A stretch of 64,000 nucleotides of DNA, from assembly GCF_039555335.1 (NCBI RefSeq), contig NC_092642.1, positions 18,897,151 to 18,961,150 on the forward strand. The letters run 5' to 3'. The position numbers were made by a program, and so were the translations under genes. Positions 35,851 through 46,879 of this stretch are shown one piece after another (the first letter of the stretch is position 1; every line of letters begins with the position of its first letter). Under the pieces are notes generated by a model. That model was not told the origin of the DNA. It saw only the letters and a program-made list of their open reading frames with translations, and searched no databases. The stretch comes from Amphiura filiformis (Eukaryota; Echinodermata; Ophiuroidea; Amphilepidida; Amphiuridae).

Positions 35851-36219
35851 ATGATATCACTCTTTCAGTATTATCCTACCAGCTTGACTTGTATTTTCAC
35901 TTTCATAGTGATTGCATTAACTATATATTGGTGGAATAAGTATCAGCGAGAACCAAGTCGTCTACCTCCCGGCCCATTTTCATGGCCTATAGTTGGATCA
36001 CTGCCGTCTATTGCTGTTCAGTTATACCGCTCTGGTCTGCGACTACCGGCATTTTACAACAAATGGGTCGTCAATTTGGTCCGATTTTTACAGTGAATAT
36101 ATGCGGCGTTAATATTATTGTCTTAGGGGACTATGCAAGGATTAAAGAGGCGTTTCAACATCCAAACTTGAGTGACCGAGCAACGAATAACTTAGGAACC
36201 AAATATCTAGGTGGAGATG
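35851..36219 (+). CDS. P450 copy 1, exon 1
   Basis: Codes the anchor, the proline-rich hinge and, after a frame change at 36052-36055, FGPIFTVNICGVNIIVLGDY up to GGDG; donor GTAAGC. In the given frame translation ends shortly after, at 36096. Copy 2 is 95 percent or so alike and reads through. Confidence 0.85.
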
Positions 36220-39200
36220 GTAAGCGCATGGAAAATTTCAAACAATTAGGCCTATAAAAACATTTTTAGACATGCTTTTTTTCTTTCTAAGAATGCCTAT
36301 CATAGCCTAGTCTGATCTAGCTTAGCCTCGGTTCGAGGCGTCTGGGCTCTGGGATGGTGTTTTTTTTAAATTTAATTTTTAATTTTCCTTTTTTCCCCCT
36401 TGTTTTTGTTTGTTTTGTTTTTGCTTCTCGATTTATTTATTTTTATTCAGGTGTCTTCATACCCTGTCCACCCACCTCTGATCTGTGCATGATAATATCA
36501 GATTAGTGATTACTACCTCTTTTCGTTGTCATGGTTCTGAGAGAAAATTGCTGATTCTAACCAGTTGTTATGCCTTACATGTAGGCCTACTCTCAACACT
36601 GAAAAGTCAGTCTCGTTAACCGGGCTCGTTAAGGTTATTAATTATTTAAAACTGAAGTTGTGATTTGGTAGTTCACGGCATCTTACGAATGGTAGTGAGC
36701 TTTGCCAAAAATAATGCATTGCTCAATTCATAGCGAGCGTGTAGAAGAATTAAAATATCACCGATATACTTTTATAGGTGCTGCGGTTCTTGAGTGAAGA
36801 GGGCTGAAACAACAACACTTTTGTAAAACGTACATAACTAATTAACAACAATAAATTAAGCAAGTTTGCAGAGTATAAGATTTGTAGAATGAACTTTTGC
36901 AAAACATCAAGGTGTTAATTTTCAATAATATATTGATCTAGATAATGAAAATCGATTTGTAGGTTGCTTCGACCAACAATACCTCGTCTACCCTTAAACA
37001 CAGTTTTGCAGTGTTCTATTCCAGGTTCTATGGTGAAACGAGCATTCTTTCACACAATGCCAGTTTCCTGCATCATGTAGGAATAAGCAGGTGTATGACG
37101 TGCATTCCCTAAATTCAGTAAATTTTCATCGTCAACCGTGTAATTGAATGGGATTATTTTGACATTTTAAAACGCTTGAAATATCACAAACAAATAGGCC
37201 TATGTTGATAAATAATATAAACACAAGCTAAAACTGTTAATGGGGTTCGATAATGAACCCCACAAAACTAACCGAGTATATGGAAAATGCCATACGGCCG
37301 GGCGGTTTCAAGAGTTGCCGGCTCGATCATGTCATCCGCCGCCTGGGAATAAGCAGGTCTATATTGTTGTACTATTGGGTCATGACCAAGTTAGTCAGAC
37401 GAATCTCCGTGGCTATATTGTATTAACCATGTTAACAGGTTTCTTCAACAAAAGGTGCACGATTCCTATTGCACTCAGAACTTTAGTCACCAGCTTCTAT
37501 TGTTATTGTCAGAAGTTGGGTCGGTCGGTCGGGAAAAGTTTTTTTCTTCTTTTTTTTCTTATATCGTTTTTTCAAGTACCAAAAGTATAATGTGAAGTAC
37601 TTGTTTGCATGTAAAATCCACTGGCCAAAGTATTTGCACCATAGACGAGAACAAGCAAACAACTTTTTTTCTTGGCCTTATAGTTTTCTTCTGACATTTT
37701 ACTGAAAAATGAAACTTATTGCTTTTTATTTGGCCGAGAAAATTAATTTTAAATTAAAAAGATGTAACTAAAAAGTTTGCTCATTTCAACACCAAATTCG
37801 ATCGTGTGTATTGCCTCATTAAATGACGGAGTGAGCCTTTACAACAATAGTTATCGGTTGACTAGAGTTCTGAGTGATTGCTAAATTCAGTTTTTTGGCG
37901 ACCCAATTCCAGTGGCGTAGGTTGGTAGCGCCCGTACAGTGTCATCGCCCCGATATCTTCATGGCAGAAATCGCCATGGTAGGTTGAATCCACCGCCACG
38001 CATGGCCATTTTGTATCGACCTGTTTAATAGTTTTGAGTCGCATTATGGGCCGAAGGACATCTGACTAAGGCTACTGACAAAAGCCCCGATTAGGCCGGT
38101 GACTGACCTCGCTGTGTGTGAGTCGAGCATGGTACGCCATAGGTCATATGCTTTTAGACTACCTCCACGATTGGCCTATACACTGCGCTATATAATTGGG
38201 CACATATAAATCAGAATTATTGTCAGTTTTTGACTCAAGACGCAAACTTCTTTCTCAAGACGCAAGCTAACGACTATCATATCTGTTCAAAATATATATT
38301 CAAGTGCAAGGAACCATATCTGGTTTCTTTATACGAAATTATTTAGGGAGATATTCATCATTTTCTATCCCGGTATCCAAAGATTTTCGTCTCATATCAA
38401 ACTCGTGCATAGCACATTCGCGTGTATTGATCGCGGGTATTGATTTTAGTATCTCTGCTGACAAAGTAATTATTAGCCAGACGATGTCGGTGTGGCCGGG
38501 ACAAGAAACTTCAAGTTCCAATTTCTCGGGAACCGTAATTGCGATTTTTGTGGAATAAAAAGTATGCGAAAAAAACCATCTGCTCTTTTACCTGGAATGA
38601 CAATGAAATATGACTATAAATGGGTGTTTTTGATGAGGGTTTCCCTTATTTAATTCACTGAGTCGCCTTTTATAGTACGCGGTTGCTGAAAATGAAAATT
38701 TACCAGCTTGAGGAGTTGTACCCAAAATTCAGGTCGTCTGGTCCACGGGTTCGAATCCAGTCATTAGGACTAAGTCAAATCATGTGACGGGATGTCACTC
38801 GATATCTCACCGTATAATTTCTATGGGGTCGAGCATCGGATATCGGGCCGGATATCACTCAAGTCAGTCGCCTCATTTCACCGTTCACATCGAGTCACAT
38901 GCAGTCATGCAGACCCGTTGCAACTCTCCGAACTGCAGACTATTGAAGCCGGCAGTCACCAACAATCAACCAAATTTTATATAATAGGCCTAGTTGTTTT
39001 CCTATAGAATCAAAAAGCGGTTACAAATTGTGTTTCAATAACCATTAGTGTTTGTTTCTTTATTTGTTTCTTCTTTACCATGGTTCCATATTCAGAGGAA
39101 AATTTGATACCCCTCTGTTCTTTCACATGGCCCAGCAATATAAAAAAGCTTAAAAATACATTTGATTAAAATAACCAAGTATGTGATAAAAACATAATTA

Positions 39201-42200
39201 AAACATCGTAATTGTGTACAAGTCTATATACTGCGCCAAAAAGTATCCTTACACTTGCACCACACAATTCTGCACATTTAACACTGTTTAATTATGACAC
39301 CCCATTGAATCCAATGCAGTCTCGAGAAGTAAAGCATTTGATTCGAGGAAGGTACAGTTTTAATAGTGACAAACTGGTCTATGTGATCGGAGCATGCGAC
39401 AACGATGCACAGCCGTTATGGACAACACCGGTGTGGTCACACAACATATTGATGGATCAAAAGAACTTGAACAAAGGGAACTAAAGAAAACCGAAACAAA
39501 ATAACTGAAAAATAAAATAATAGTTGTGAAAAGTACAGAAGAGAAGAAAAAAAACTGAAATAAAAACTTACTGCTTTTTAAAGCAGTAAGTTTTTATTTC
39601 ATTTTTTAAATAAAGCTTGGCTGGAGAAACTGGATTTGTTGCGTTTTTTGGAATCTTTTCGCCTTGTATAAGCCAGTTTGTCACTTCTAAAACTGGACCT
39701 TCTTCCAATCAAATGCTTGTACAGGATTAGAAAGTGCATTTAAAATAGTTTTAAAAGTGGGATTGTGTTTCCAAGTGCATATTGGGATACTTATTGGCGC
39801 AGTATATATTATGTAAAATAATGTTTCCACTAATTAATGTATCTCGTCTATTACAGGTATTGGTGGTTCGTCTGGAGAAATTTGGAAGCGACAACGTAAA
39901 TTCACACACACTACATTTCGTAATCTCGGTCTTGGCAAATCTTCCTTTGAGTCCATTATGATCACTGAATGCCAGGAACTCGCCAAAGAAATCACACGTC
40001 ATGGCAACGATCCCTTCAGTCCCCAGATACTATTTCCAAATGCATCAGCTAATGTGATTTGCTCGTTTGCATTTGGAAGGCGCTACGAGTACACGGATGT
40101 CGAGTTTCAATTTTTACTGAATTCTATCGACAAGATTGAACAACGCATACGAGAAGTAGCTGCTTTACCACTTCTCTTACCGATTTTCCAATATATACCC
40201 ACAAGAAGAAGACACCAGTTAGGCAACGACCTGACAGCACTTGCACAATTCGTAGATAAAATAGTCGAAGAACACAAAGTCAATTTCGACCCAGAAAATC
40301 CTCAAGATTACATTGATATATTCATGAAAGAAATCCAATCTTCAAGAGATGGTTTACTTACTTATGGGAATCTTCGAGGGACAGTTACTGGTCTGTTCTT
40401 TGCAGGTGCTGGTACAACATCAAACACAATGAGATGGGCTATTTACTGTATGCTAAAATATCCGGATGTACAAATGGCGGTGCAAGCAGAATTAGATGAA
40501 GTTATCGGTAACGAACGCATGCCTATCATGTCAGACAAGGACTCTCTTCCGTTCACCATGGCCACTATTCTAGAGATCCATAGATTCGGAAGTACCGCAC
40601 GATTTGCACCCATGCACGTAGCATCGTGTGATGTTGAACTATGTGGGTATCATATACCTAAAGGATCTTATTTGCTGGCCAGCCTATGGACCGTGCATCA
40701 TGATCCGAATATATGGACTGATCCAGAAGAATTCAAGCCAGAGAGATTCCTAAATCGAGATGGGAAAGTGACACGACCAGCGGAGCTTATCCCATTTAGC
40801 ATTGGTAAATATATATAAAAAACAACATTGTAATATTCAATGTCTACAGGGTGTATCAAAACGATTGGTACCCATCAATATCCAGTGAGTATGGACAAGA
40901 CTGTTCCATCAAAATGCAGCGTAACTCCAACTTATTTGTAGATTTATAATTATAACAAACGACCATAAAACTATAATGTTATTGTAGCCATTTCCAGAGG
41001 ATCTAAAGTTGAATTTGGAAGAAGCAGGCGTTTCATTAGAAGACAAAGTTGATGGGTACTAATCATTTTGATACAGCCTGTATAAAGCAAAACATTACCT
41101 ATAATTTGTAACCAGTGGTTGACGGTCAGATATTTTACATACTATATTGTCTTCGAAAGTGTTTGACGTAAAATGTGAATTAGCATCTTGCATCGTTGAT
41201 CAGTGTTCTTTCAAACAATTATTTTACACCATATCCCGACACACCCCAATTAATATTTAGCCCAAGCGGGTTATGCAGACCCCTTCCAGACTAGTCTTGA
41301 TATTTTTCGAAAAAATATTCCATACTAAATGTCAAGTCTGTAATATTCGGGGTGGGTAATTACGTCACGATTCAATTGGCGGTATATAGCATCTCATTTG
41401 ACCTATTTCCGAGATGGGCTGGGCTGGACACGCCCGCACGCCGAGGGGTGTACTTTTGCTGTCGGGCCTGTAACTTTGTTAAAATACATGCCCGACTGGC
41501 GATTGGGGGGGGGGGCATTTTGACGCTCATAGTTGGCAATTAGCTTTAAAGGGCCAATTTTATGCGCTCTTCACGTAAACTAATTCTGTTCTACTTTTAC
41601 ACCATAAGCCCCTTCTCAAACATTTTCTAACCCCACACCACCCCTCTCATGTCTTAAAAAACAAGTCACGAGCAGGGCACACATCTAAATGGTTAACTGT
41701 AACATTTAACTGCTACGTGTATTCAAACTTTTAGACTATCTTTTTCGCATTGTAACATTATTTCCGGAAAAAAATCGGGCTTGTAAAATTTCTGTCGGGT
41801 GTGTAACTTTTTTAGATTTACACGCACAGTGGCTAGTGCCAAGAAAGTTAAGCTCCAACTCTGTTTACGGTCACTAGGGTTATGTTCCAGGGAGCACTAT
41901 TTGACGATAACGCAACTTTGCATTATAGTTCAATTACCATATCTCTCACTCTAGTGACCACTGACCCGACGCGACATATTGCCCTTATACACTCTCACCC
42001 ATTTGCATTCTATACTCTCCTCTGCAGGTCGTCGAGTATGTCCAGGGGAGTCCATAGCCAAGATACAGATCTTCATTTTCTTTACCAATCTGCTACATCG
42101 ATTTACTTTCATCTATCCCGATGGTGCCGAACCGTTACCAAGCGTCGATGGGGCACAGCCTATACCTGAATTTCTAGTTACAGCAATTCCTCGCTCCTGA
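35851..42200 (+). CDS. Cytochrome P450, CYP2 clan, copy 1 (three exons, one frameshift)
   Basis: P450s of this clan are ER-anchored heme monooxygenases of the CYP2 kind (steroids, fatty acids, xenobiotics); the substrate cannot be told here. Exons 35851-36219, 39857-40804 and 42028-42200, joined in phase 1, give about 496 residues, normal for the family. Visible parts: N-terminal membrane anchor (about residues 12-28), hinge RLPPGPFSWPIVGSLP, C-helix WKRQR (133-137), I-helix AGAGTTS (306-312), K-helix EIHR (363-366), PERF (418-421) and heme loop FSIGRRVCPG with Cys444. Two oddities: exon 1 has four T at 36052-36055 where copy 2 has five, which breaks the frame; and the I-helix has Gly where CYP2 enzymes have Glu or Asp. 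The start at 35851 gives a standard anchor; an upstream in-frame ATG at 35785 is possible. Functional or not depends on whether the deletion is real. Confidence 0.9.
36633..36993. mobile_element. TTAA MITE (GTAGACGAGG family) in P450 intron 1
   Basis: TTAA at 36629-36632 and 36994-36997; reverse orientation relative to 59991-60355. 361 bp, no coding capacity. Confidence 0.75.
36998..39856. other. P450 copy 1 intron 1, remainder
   Basis: No exon seen. 37370-37440 (CATGACCAAGTTAGTCAGAC) matches 58365-58420 and 38721-38790 (CCAAAATTCAGGTC, AGTCAAATCAT) matches 60583-60640, so the intron is part of the duplication. A 17-bp hairpin (ACTTACTGCTTTTTAAAGCA) lies at about 39566-39600. Confidence 0.5.
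39857..40804 (+). CDS. P450 copy 1, exon 2
   Basis: 948 bp open throughout, from the C-helix region to PFSIG; acceptor TTACAG, donor GTAAAT. Carries the C, I and K helices and PERF. One very large central exon is unlike the nine-exon vertebrate CYP2 genes and resembles intron-poor CYP2U-like layouts. Confidence 0.95.
40847..41080. mobile_element. TA-target MITE in P450 copy 1 intron 2
   Basis: Ends CAGGGTGTATCAAAACGATT / AATCATTTTGATACAGCCTG, TA on both sides. The orthologous copy is at 61781-61999, so it inserted before the duplication. Confidence 0.75.
42028..42200 (+). CDS. P450 copy 1, exon 3 (heme-binding)
   Basis: Acceptor CTCTGCAG, then RRVCPGESIAKIQIFIFFTN and the C-terminal strand to TAIPRS and TGA. 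Completes the FxxGxRxCxG signature begun in exon 2. Confidence 0.95.
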
Positions 42201-42255
42201 TGTCAATCGTTCCGATTGCGATAACATAATGGTACATTCTCTATGTCCTTTAAAG

Positions 42256-42773
42256 CCCAATATGCGCAAGTTATGTAAAGTCTGTACAAAAAGTATCTCA
42301 GCTGTTATAAACACGCCTATAGATTCAGAACAAATAATTGCTTTCACAATATTTCAACATAGAGAGAAGGATGATTTATTTACGCATTTTGATACCACAT
42401 TCGTCAAATGTCGTTCAATGTTAACAACACAGTAGTGCTTTTACAGAACATACCCGAATTTAAAAGTTGCAGTTTACAGCGATCAATGGTTATAATGCCA
42501 GCACTGTAAACACGTAAAGCCCGCCATTATCTTCGTGCTTACTTCAAATCACAAATAACGGCAACTTTTAAATTGGGGTATTTTTCTTTCCAAACACTGC
42601 TGTATTGTCAATATTGAACAAAATTGGACAAATGAGGTATCAAAATGCGCGTGAATAAATCATCCTTCTTTTTATGTTGAAATATTGTGAAAACAGTTAT
42701 TAGTTCTGAATCTATAGGCGTATATATAACAGCTGAGTTACTTTTTTGTGCAGACTTTACATATATTTTGGCT
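42256..42773. mobile_element. Palindromic 518-bp element just after the P450 copy 1 stop
   Basis: TATGTAAAGTCTG and CGCCTATAGATTCAGAAC on the left are mirrored on the right; inner ATAAATCATCCTTCT and AAGTTGC motifs also pair. It begins about 55 bp after the stop codon and so probably lies in the 3' UTR. Confidence 0.7.
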
Positions 42774-43017
42774 TACAAAATACAAATTCAACATCTTTCA
42801 GTCCTGCAGAAGAATAATATATGAAGTTTCAACATTCCATTTTGATGGAGAATATGGCGATGCGGATTTGTTGCAACATCCGCCTTTAAGGGCCGGTTTC
42901 TTAAAGCATGGCTAGTGGTTAGGCTTCCTAAGCCACCAGGCTTAATCCCAATTAGTCCTATATACCAGTACTTACAAAGCATTGCTGAGCTCAGTAGACC
43001 ATAAAACTGTCCTCCTT

Positions 43018-43174
43018 AGTATCTTTGGAAAGAGCGGTAATGTATTCAATCTATGATTGCAGACATATGCCTACATGTGATGAGTGCAACCTGCTTGTGG
43101 TGCCGGGCGATATATTCAAAAAATGTATCCACATATTTATACTATGGTAGTTAATCCTGTTACATCACCTACGG
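43018..43174 (+). repeat. Direct repeat, second copy at 45939-46096
   Basis: About 157 bp nearly identical to 45939-46096, from TTAGTATCTT to ACATCACCTACGGCG. The two copies bracket segmental duplicate A'. Confidence 0.75.
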
Positions 43175-43341
43175 CGAATAGGCCGTCTTGTTTTCAGGTA
43201 CAGTTACTCCACAAACCTGGCCAGCTGATCAGGCCAATGATGTTAGACCTTTTATGGAAACAGAGCAAAAAAAAACAATCCTGTGCAAACGTTGCTATAT
43301 CCGATGCCTTAAGAAATTTTGAATTTGGTGTTAACGACCGT

Positions 43342-43416
43342 TCAATATTACGCTAGAGGAGGGTGGATTTGTTAGAGACTGTTCAATATTACGCTAGAGG
43401 AGGGTGGATTTGTTGA
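43342..43416 (+). repeat. Tandem duplication, 40-bp period
   Basis: GTTCAATATTACGCTAGAGG followed by AGGGTGGATTTGTT occurs twice in succession. Confidence 0.8.
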
Positions 43417-43545
43417 CGAAAAAATCCCCTGGCTGCTAAAAAATTTCAATCACATTTTCGATCACATTCCCGCCTCATGTATCAAGTAAAAATTCAGCTT
43501 CCCCTGCAAAAGTTAGACACAGAAATAATTCAGATTCCCCTGTTC

Positions 43546-44075
43546 CCGGGGGGGGGGGGCACTTCCATGACAGATATGCATCATGTGCCTCGGGATAGAC
43601 CCCTTTTTCAAACCGGCTTGTACCCAATGACCCCTTTTTGTGTTATGGTCCTACCTATTACCCAATGACCCCTTTAAAAAATCATGTACTCAATGACCCC
43701 TTTTCTATTTCCTGCTATACCCAATGACCCCCTTTTAATTCCCAAATTTAGGTGGTATTTGTGTTCTCCTCCAGAAATAATGAGATTTTTCACATTTCCA
43801 AGGTGGCCAAATTGTTTTACGCAGTTTGGCACTTATTTATGTATACTTAATGATACTATTTTGGCAATCCTGTACTCAATGACTCCCATTTTACTTTTTG
43901 TTACCCCAATGACCATCCTTTTTTCAAAGTTTCATACCGAATGACCCCATTTTTATTCAGGTTGTGTACTGAATGACCCCATATTTTGTAATTGTACATT
44001 TGACCTGAATGCCCCCTACTTTTAACATGGCCGAGGCACATCCCTGCCATTCCAGATAGGGAGTGCCTCCCCCGG
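43546..44075. mobile_element. MITE-like element rich in CAATGACCCC
   Basis: Ends CCGGGGGGGG...GCACTTCC and GGGAGTGCCTCCCCCGG are inverted. The motif CAATGACCCC(T)n recurs about eight times between them. Similar motifs occur inside both 2-kb hAT copies. Confidence 0.5.
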
Positions 44076-44079
44076 ACCC

Positions 44080-44929
44080 CTGTTAAAACGTAAATATTGA
44101 ACGGTTCCTTGGAAATATCGGTATATACGATATGAAGTGGTTCGATAGTTGTTAACAATGCATCTTAAAACCATTATAACATTTGCCGAGGAGGACGCCC
44201 TCAATATTTTTCAAAACTCTGTTCAACGGTTTATACGACTGTTACGTACTTTAGTAAACTAACATACCCTGCAAAAATTAAGACGCTAGGTGCTGTAGTT
44301 TTGTCAAAATCCGAGGTATTGAATAAAACGCAGGAACCGTCGTTTTATTACGATTGAATTATTAGTCGAACGCATACACGATCATGTTCATAACACAGTA
44401 CGTACATGGCGTGCGGGACGGTGATCTACACAACAAAAAGATCGTACCATAACACGACCGAAGGAGTGATACGTATTGACGACATTGGCGCTGGTAGTAA
44501 ATTTCTATTTTCTTTGCTTTGTCTTAAAAGTTCGGCTCAAAAATAAAAGGGGATACATCTGACAGTAAAAGCTAACATTTTATGGCAAAGAAATGCTATT
44601 ATCTAGTTAAATGTTATAATATTGCTTTAACTAAATGTACACATTTTTGCACAAGTGAGCTATCACACTGAGAGACTTCCCGCTTGGTGCTATTGCAACA
44701 CATTTTTGAGCCAAATTTATTACATTCCCTGGTTAGTTTTAAACAACAACATTTCAGGACGTACATTCTTGCTGACAGACAGTACATTAACGGGATCTTG
44801 CAGAAATGATTGGAGAAATTAACGAGTTGTAATTAAAATATTATTCCATCTTCTCTTCAGTACTATAATTTTGCCTTGAATCTATGTTGTATATATATAT
44901 ATATATATAGGCCGTAGAAGTGATGATGT
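44080..44929. other. Gene-free stretch with a TA microsatellite
   Basis: No credible gene. An AT dinucleotide run of about 22 bp lies at 44889-44910. Confidence 0.4.
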
Positions 44930-45720
44930 AACAGGATTAACTATAGACTATACCATAGACGAATTTTGATAAAAAATATGTTATTATTATTTAATCATGA
45001 TGAACGCATTCAGTTGAACTCAAAATGGTCAAAAAGAGTTTATATAATTAGATGATTAGTGACAATAAAAGTTATCAAATGCAACATATCTTGCATGGTT
45101 AAAATGGCTCATTTTTTGATAATGGAATGTACCAGTTTATTGATCGCGAAAACCCTAGTAAAAAATCCGACTATGTACATTGAATTTTAAGCAGAACTTT
45201 ACTCCGGGACTTTGTTCTCTAAAACACACTGTCAATCATACTTGTTTATCAATCCAATTTAACCGCAAGTACTAAGGCGCTAAATGTACGTCTATGCACC
45301 ACGAGAGTTTAACTTTCGCGCCACCACAAACGTGCCGCAAATTACATAGAGTGTTGTGTACGATGTAGTTAATGGTAATGGCACGTGCCTGGAGGTTTTA
45401 AACAATAGCGAAATCTGGGCGACCAATCACAAGCCAGATCCATTTAAAGATGCATTCCATCATGGCCAATTTTAGTTAGGCCAGAAATTGGCCTAACACT
45501 CCATAGAGTCCCGTGTTAAGAATCTTAACCGCAACCCAAAGTAAGTAGTCCACTTGGGAAGCTAACAAACAGAGGGAGTATGGTGACTGAAAATATCAAA
45601 TGTGAAAATCTATCAATTGCACACAAATTAATACAAATCAGCGTTTTATGCTTAAATGTAATAGCCATATGCAAAATGGGCAAGTGGACTACGGAGAAGT
45701 CTAAATTAACTACCATAGCA
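44930..45720 (+). repeat. Segmental duplicate A' without the hAT insertion
   Basis: Collinear with 6740-7138 plus 9384-9770. Where duplicate A carries the 2.2-kb hAT element, A' runs straight through near 45285. Confidence 0.65.
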
Positions 45721-45857
45721 ATATTAGGTGAATACAATTTTTGAATATATCGCACTGCACTAAGTACGTTCACACGGTATCTCTGCACTGAACCATAGAT
45801 GTCAAGTCCTCGATCGTAGTTCTATAGAACATTCGTAACCACTCGCACCTGTAAATT

Positions 45858-45926
45858 CGTGTTCACACAGTCGGACATAGGTCACTTACTGGTAATAAGT
45901 CACTTATGCCCGACCGTGTGAACACG
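45858..45926. repeat. Short palindrome
   Basis: CGTGTTCACACAGTCGG / CCGACCGTGTGAACACG arms continue with AGTGACTTAT-type motifs; probably a small MITE. Confidence 0.6.
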
Positions 45927-45938
45927 ACTTAAGATTAG

Positions 45939-46096
45939 TATCTTCGGAAAGAGCGGTATTGTATTCAATCTATGATTGCAGACATATGCCTACATGTGAT
46001 GAGTCCAACCTGCTTGTGGTGCAGGGCGATATATTCAAAAAATGTATCCACATATTTATACTATGGTAGTTAATCCTGTTACATCACCTACGGCGT
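45939..46096 (+). repeat. Direct repeat, first copy at 43018-43174
   Basis: Shares GTATTCAATCTATGATTGCA and GGGCGATATATTCAAAAAAT with the first copy. Confidence 0.75.
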
Positions 46097-46482
46097 TGTT
46101 GATTGTTGAGTTGTTGACAGTTGAAGTCTCCAGCCAGAACACATACTAAGCTTTGGTCTTGGAGATGAGGCGTTCCAGATGTTTGTCGTACCAGTCTATG
46201 GTAGCCTTCTTTGGATGACAAACAAGCTAAAGAAGCACGGCGCCACTCTTGGTAAGGCCATCAAGACTGAACAAGAGTGAGCAAAGGCTTGATCTCTGTG
46301 GAATAGAGGCATTGATGGATGAAGTGTCAGGCTGCCTGGTCAGACTGACTGACATGCAACATTGATATGATGGCTTTATCGGACAAATAGTTCAGTTGGC
46401 ATGATAATTCGCTGGCGTAGTGCACGTTAGAATATGACCGTTGCTAGGTTAACTGCATGGCTCACGCTTTCTTAGTTTCGAA
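46097..46482. other. Unassigned stretch
   Basis: Higher GC than its surroundings and free of inverted repeats. A minus-strand frame near 46150-46220 reads KKATIDWYDKHLERLISK, which I do not recognise; it could be an old exon or element relic. Confidence 0.25.
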
Positions 46483-46755
46483 CAGAGAAGATGTAAAGAA
46501 AGGAGGGAGAACGGAATTATATCCTTGAGATAATCCCGTAGGTAATCCTGTCGCACCTATTCATAGTCCTTTATTCTCAAGTAGTTACACATCTACTTGA
46601 AAGTAGCCTTTGATGTGATGTGTGTTGCCGACGACGGTTGATTAATTTTCACTCCAGAATTGAAACCATATCCAATGTTTCTATAGAGAATCCCTTGAAA
46701 GTATGACACGTGTGTGTTAAGTACCTGATGTTGCTCTGAAGGGATACCACACGTA
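46483..46755 (+). mobile_element. Left part of the CAGAGAAG hAT-like MITE
   Basis: About 270 bp matching the left end of 52546-53804 (GGAATTATATCCTTGAGATA, GGGATACCACACGT), then unrelated sequence. Confidence 0.7.
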
Positions 46756-46879
46756 CTTGAACCAGTAACCAATGGTTACTAACGTGCATCATGCACTACG
46801 GCAGCGAATAGCCTCTGAAACACCCTTAGCTGCCACCTTGGAGCAGACGCACTTGTGTCGCAGGTTCCATGAGGGTTTA

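Noticed and set aside
38735-38775. B-box-like GGGTTCGAATCC motif in P450 intron 1
   Set aside because: No tRNA fold around it, and the duplicate intron at 60583-60640 lacks the motif.
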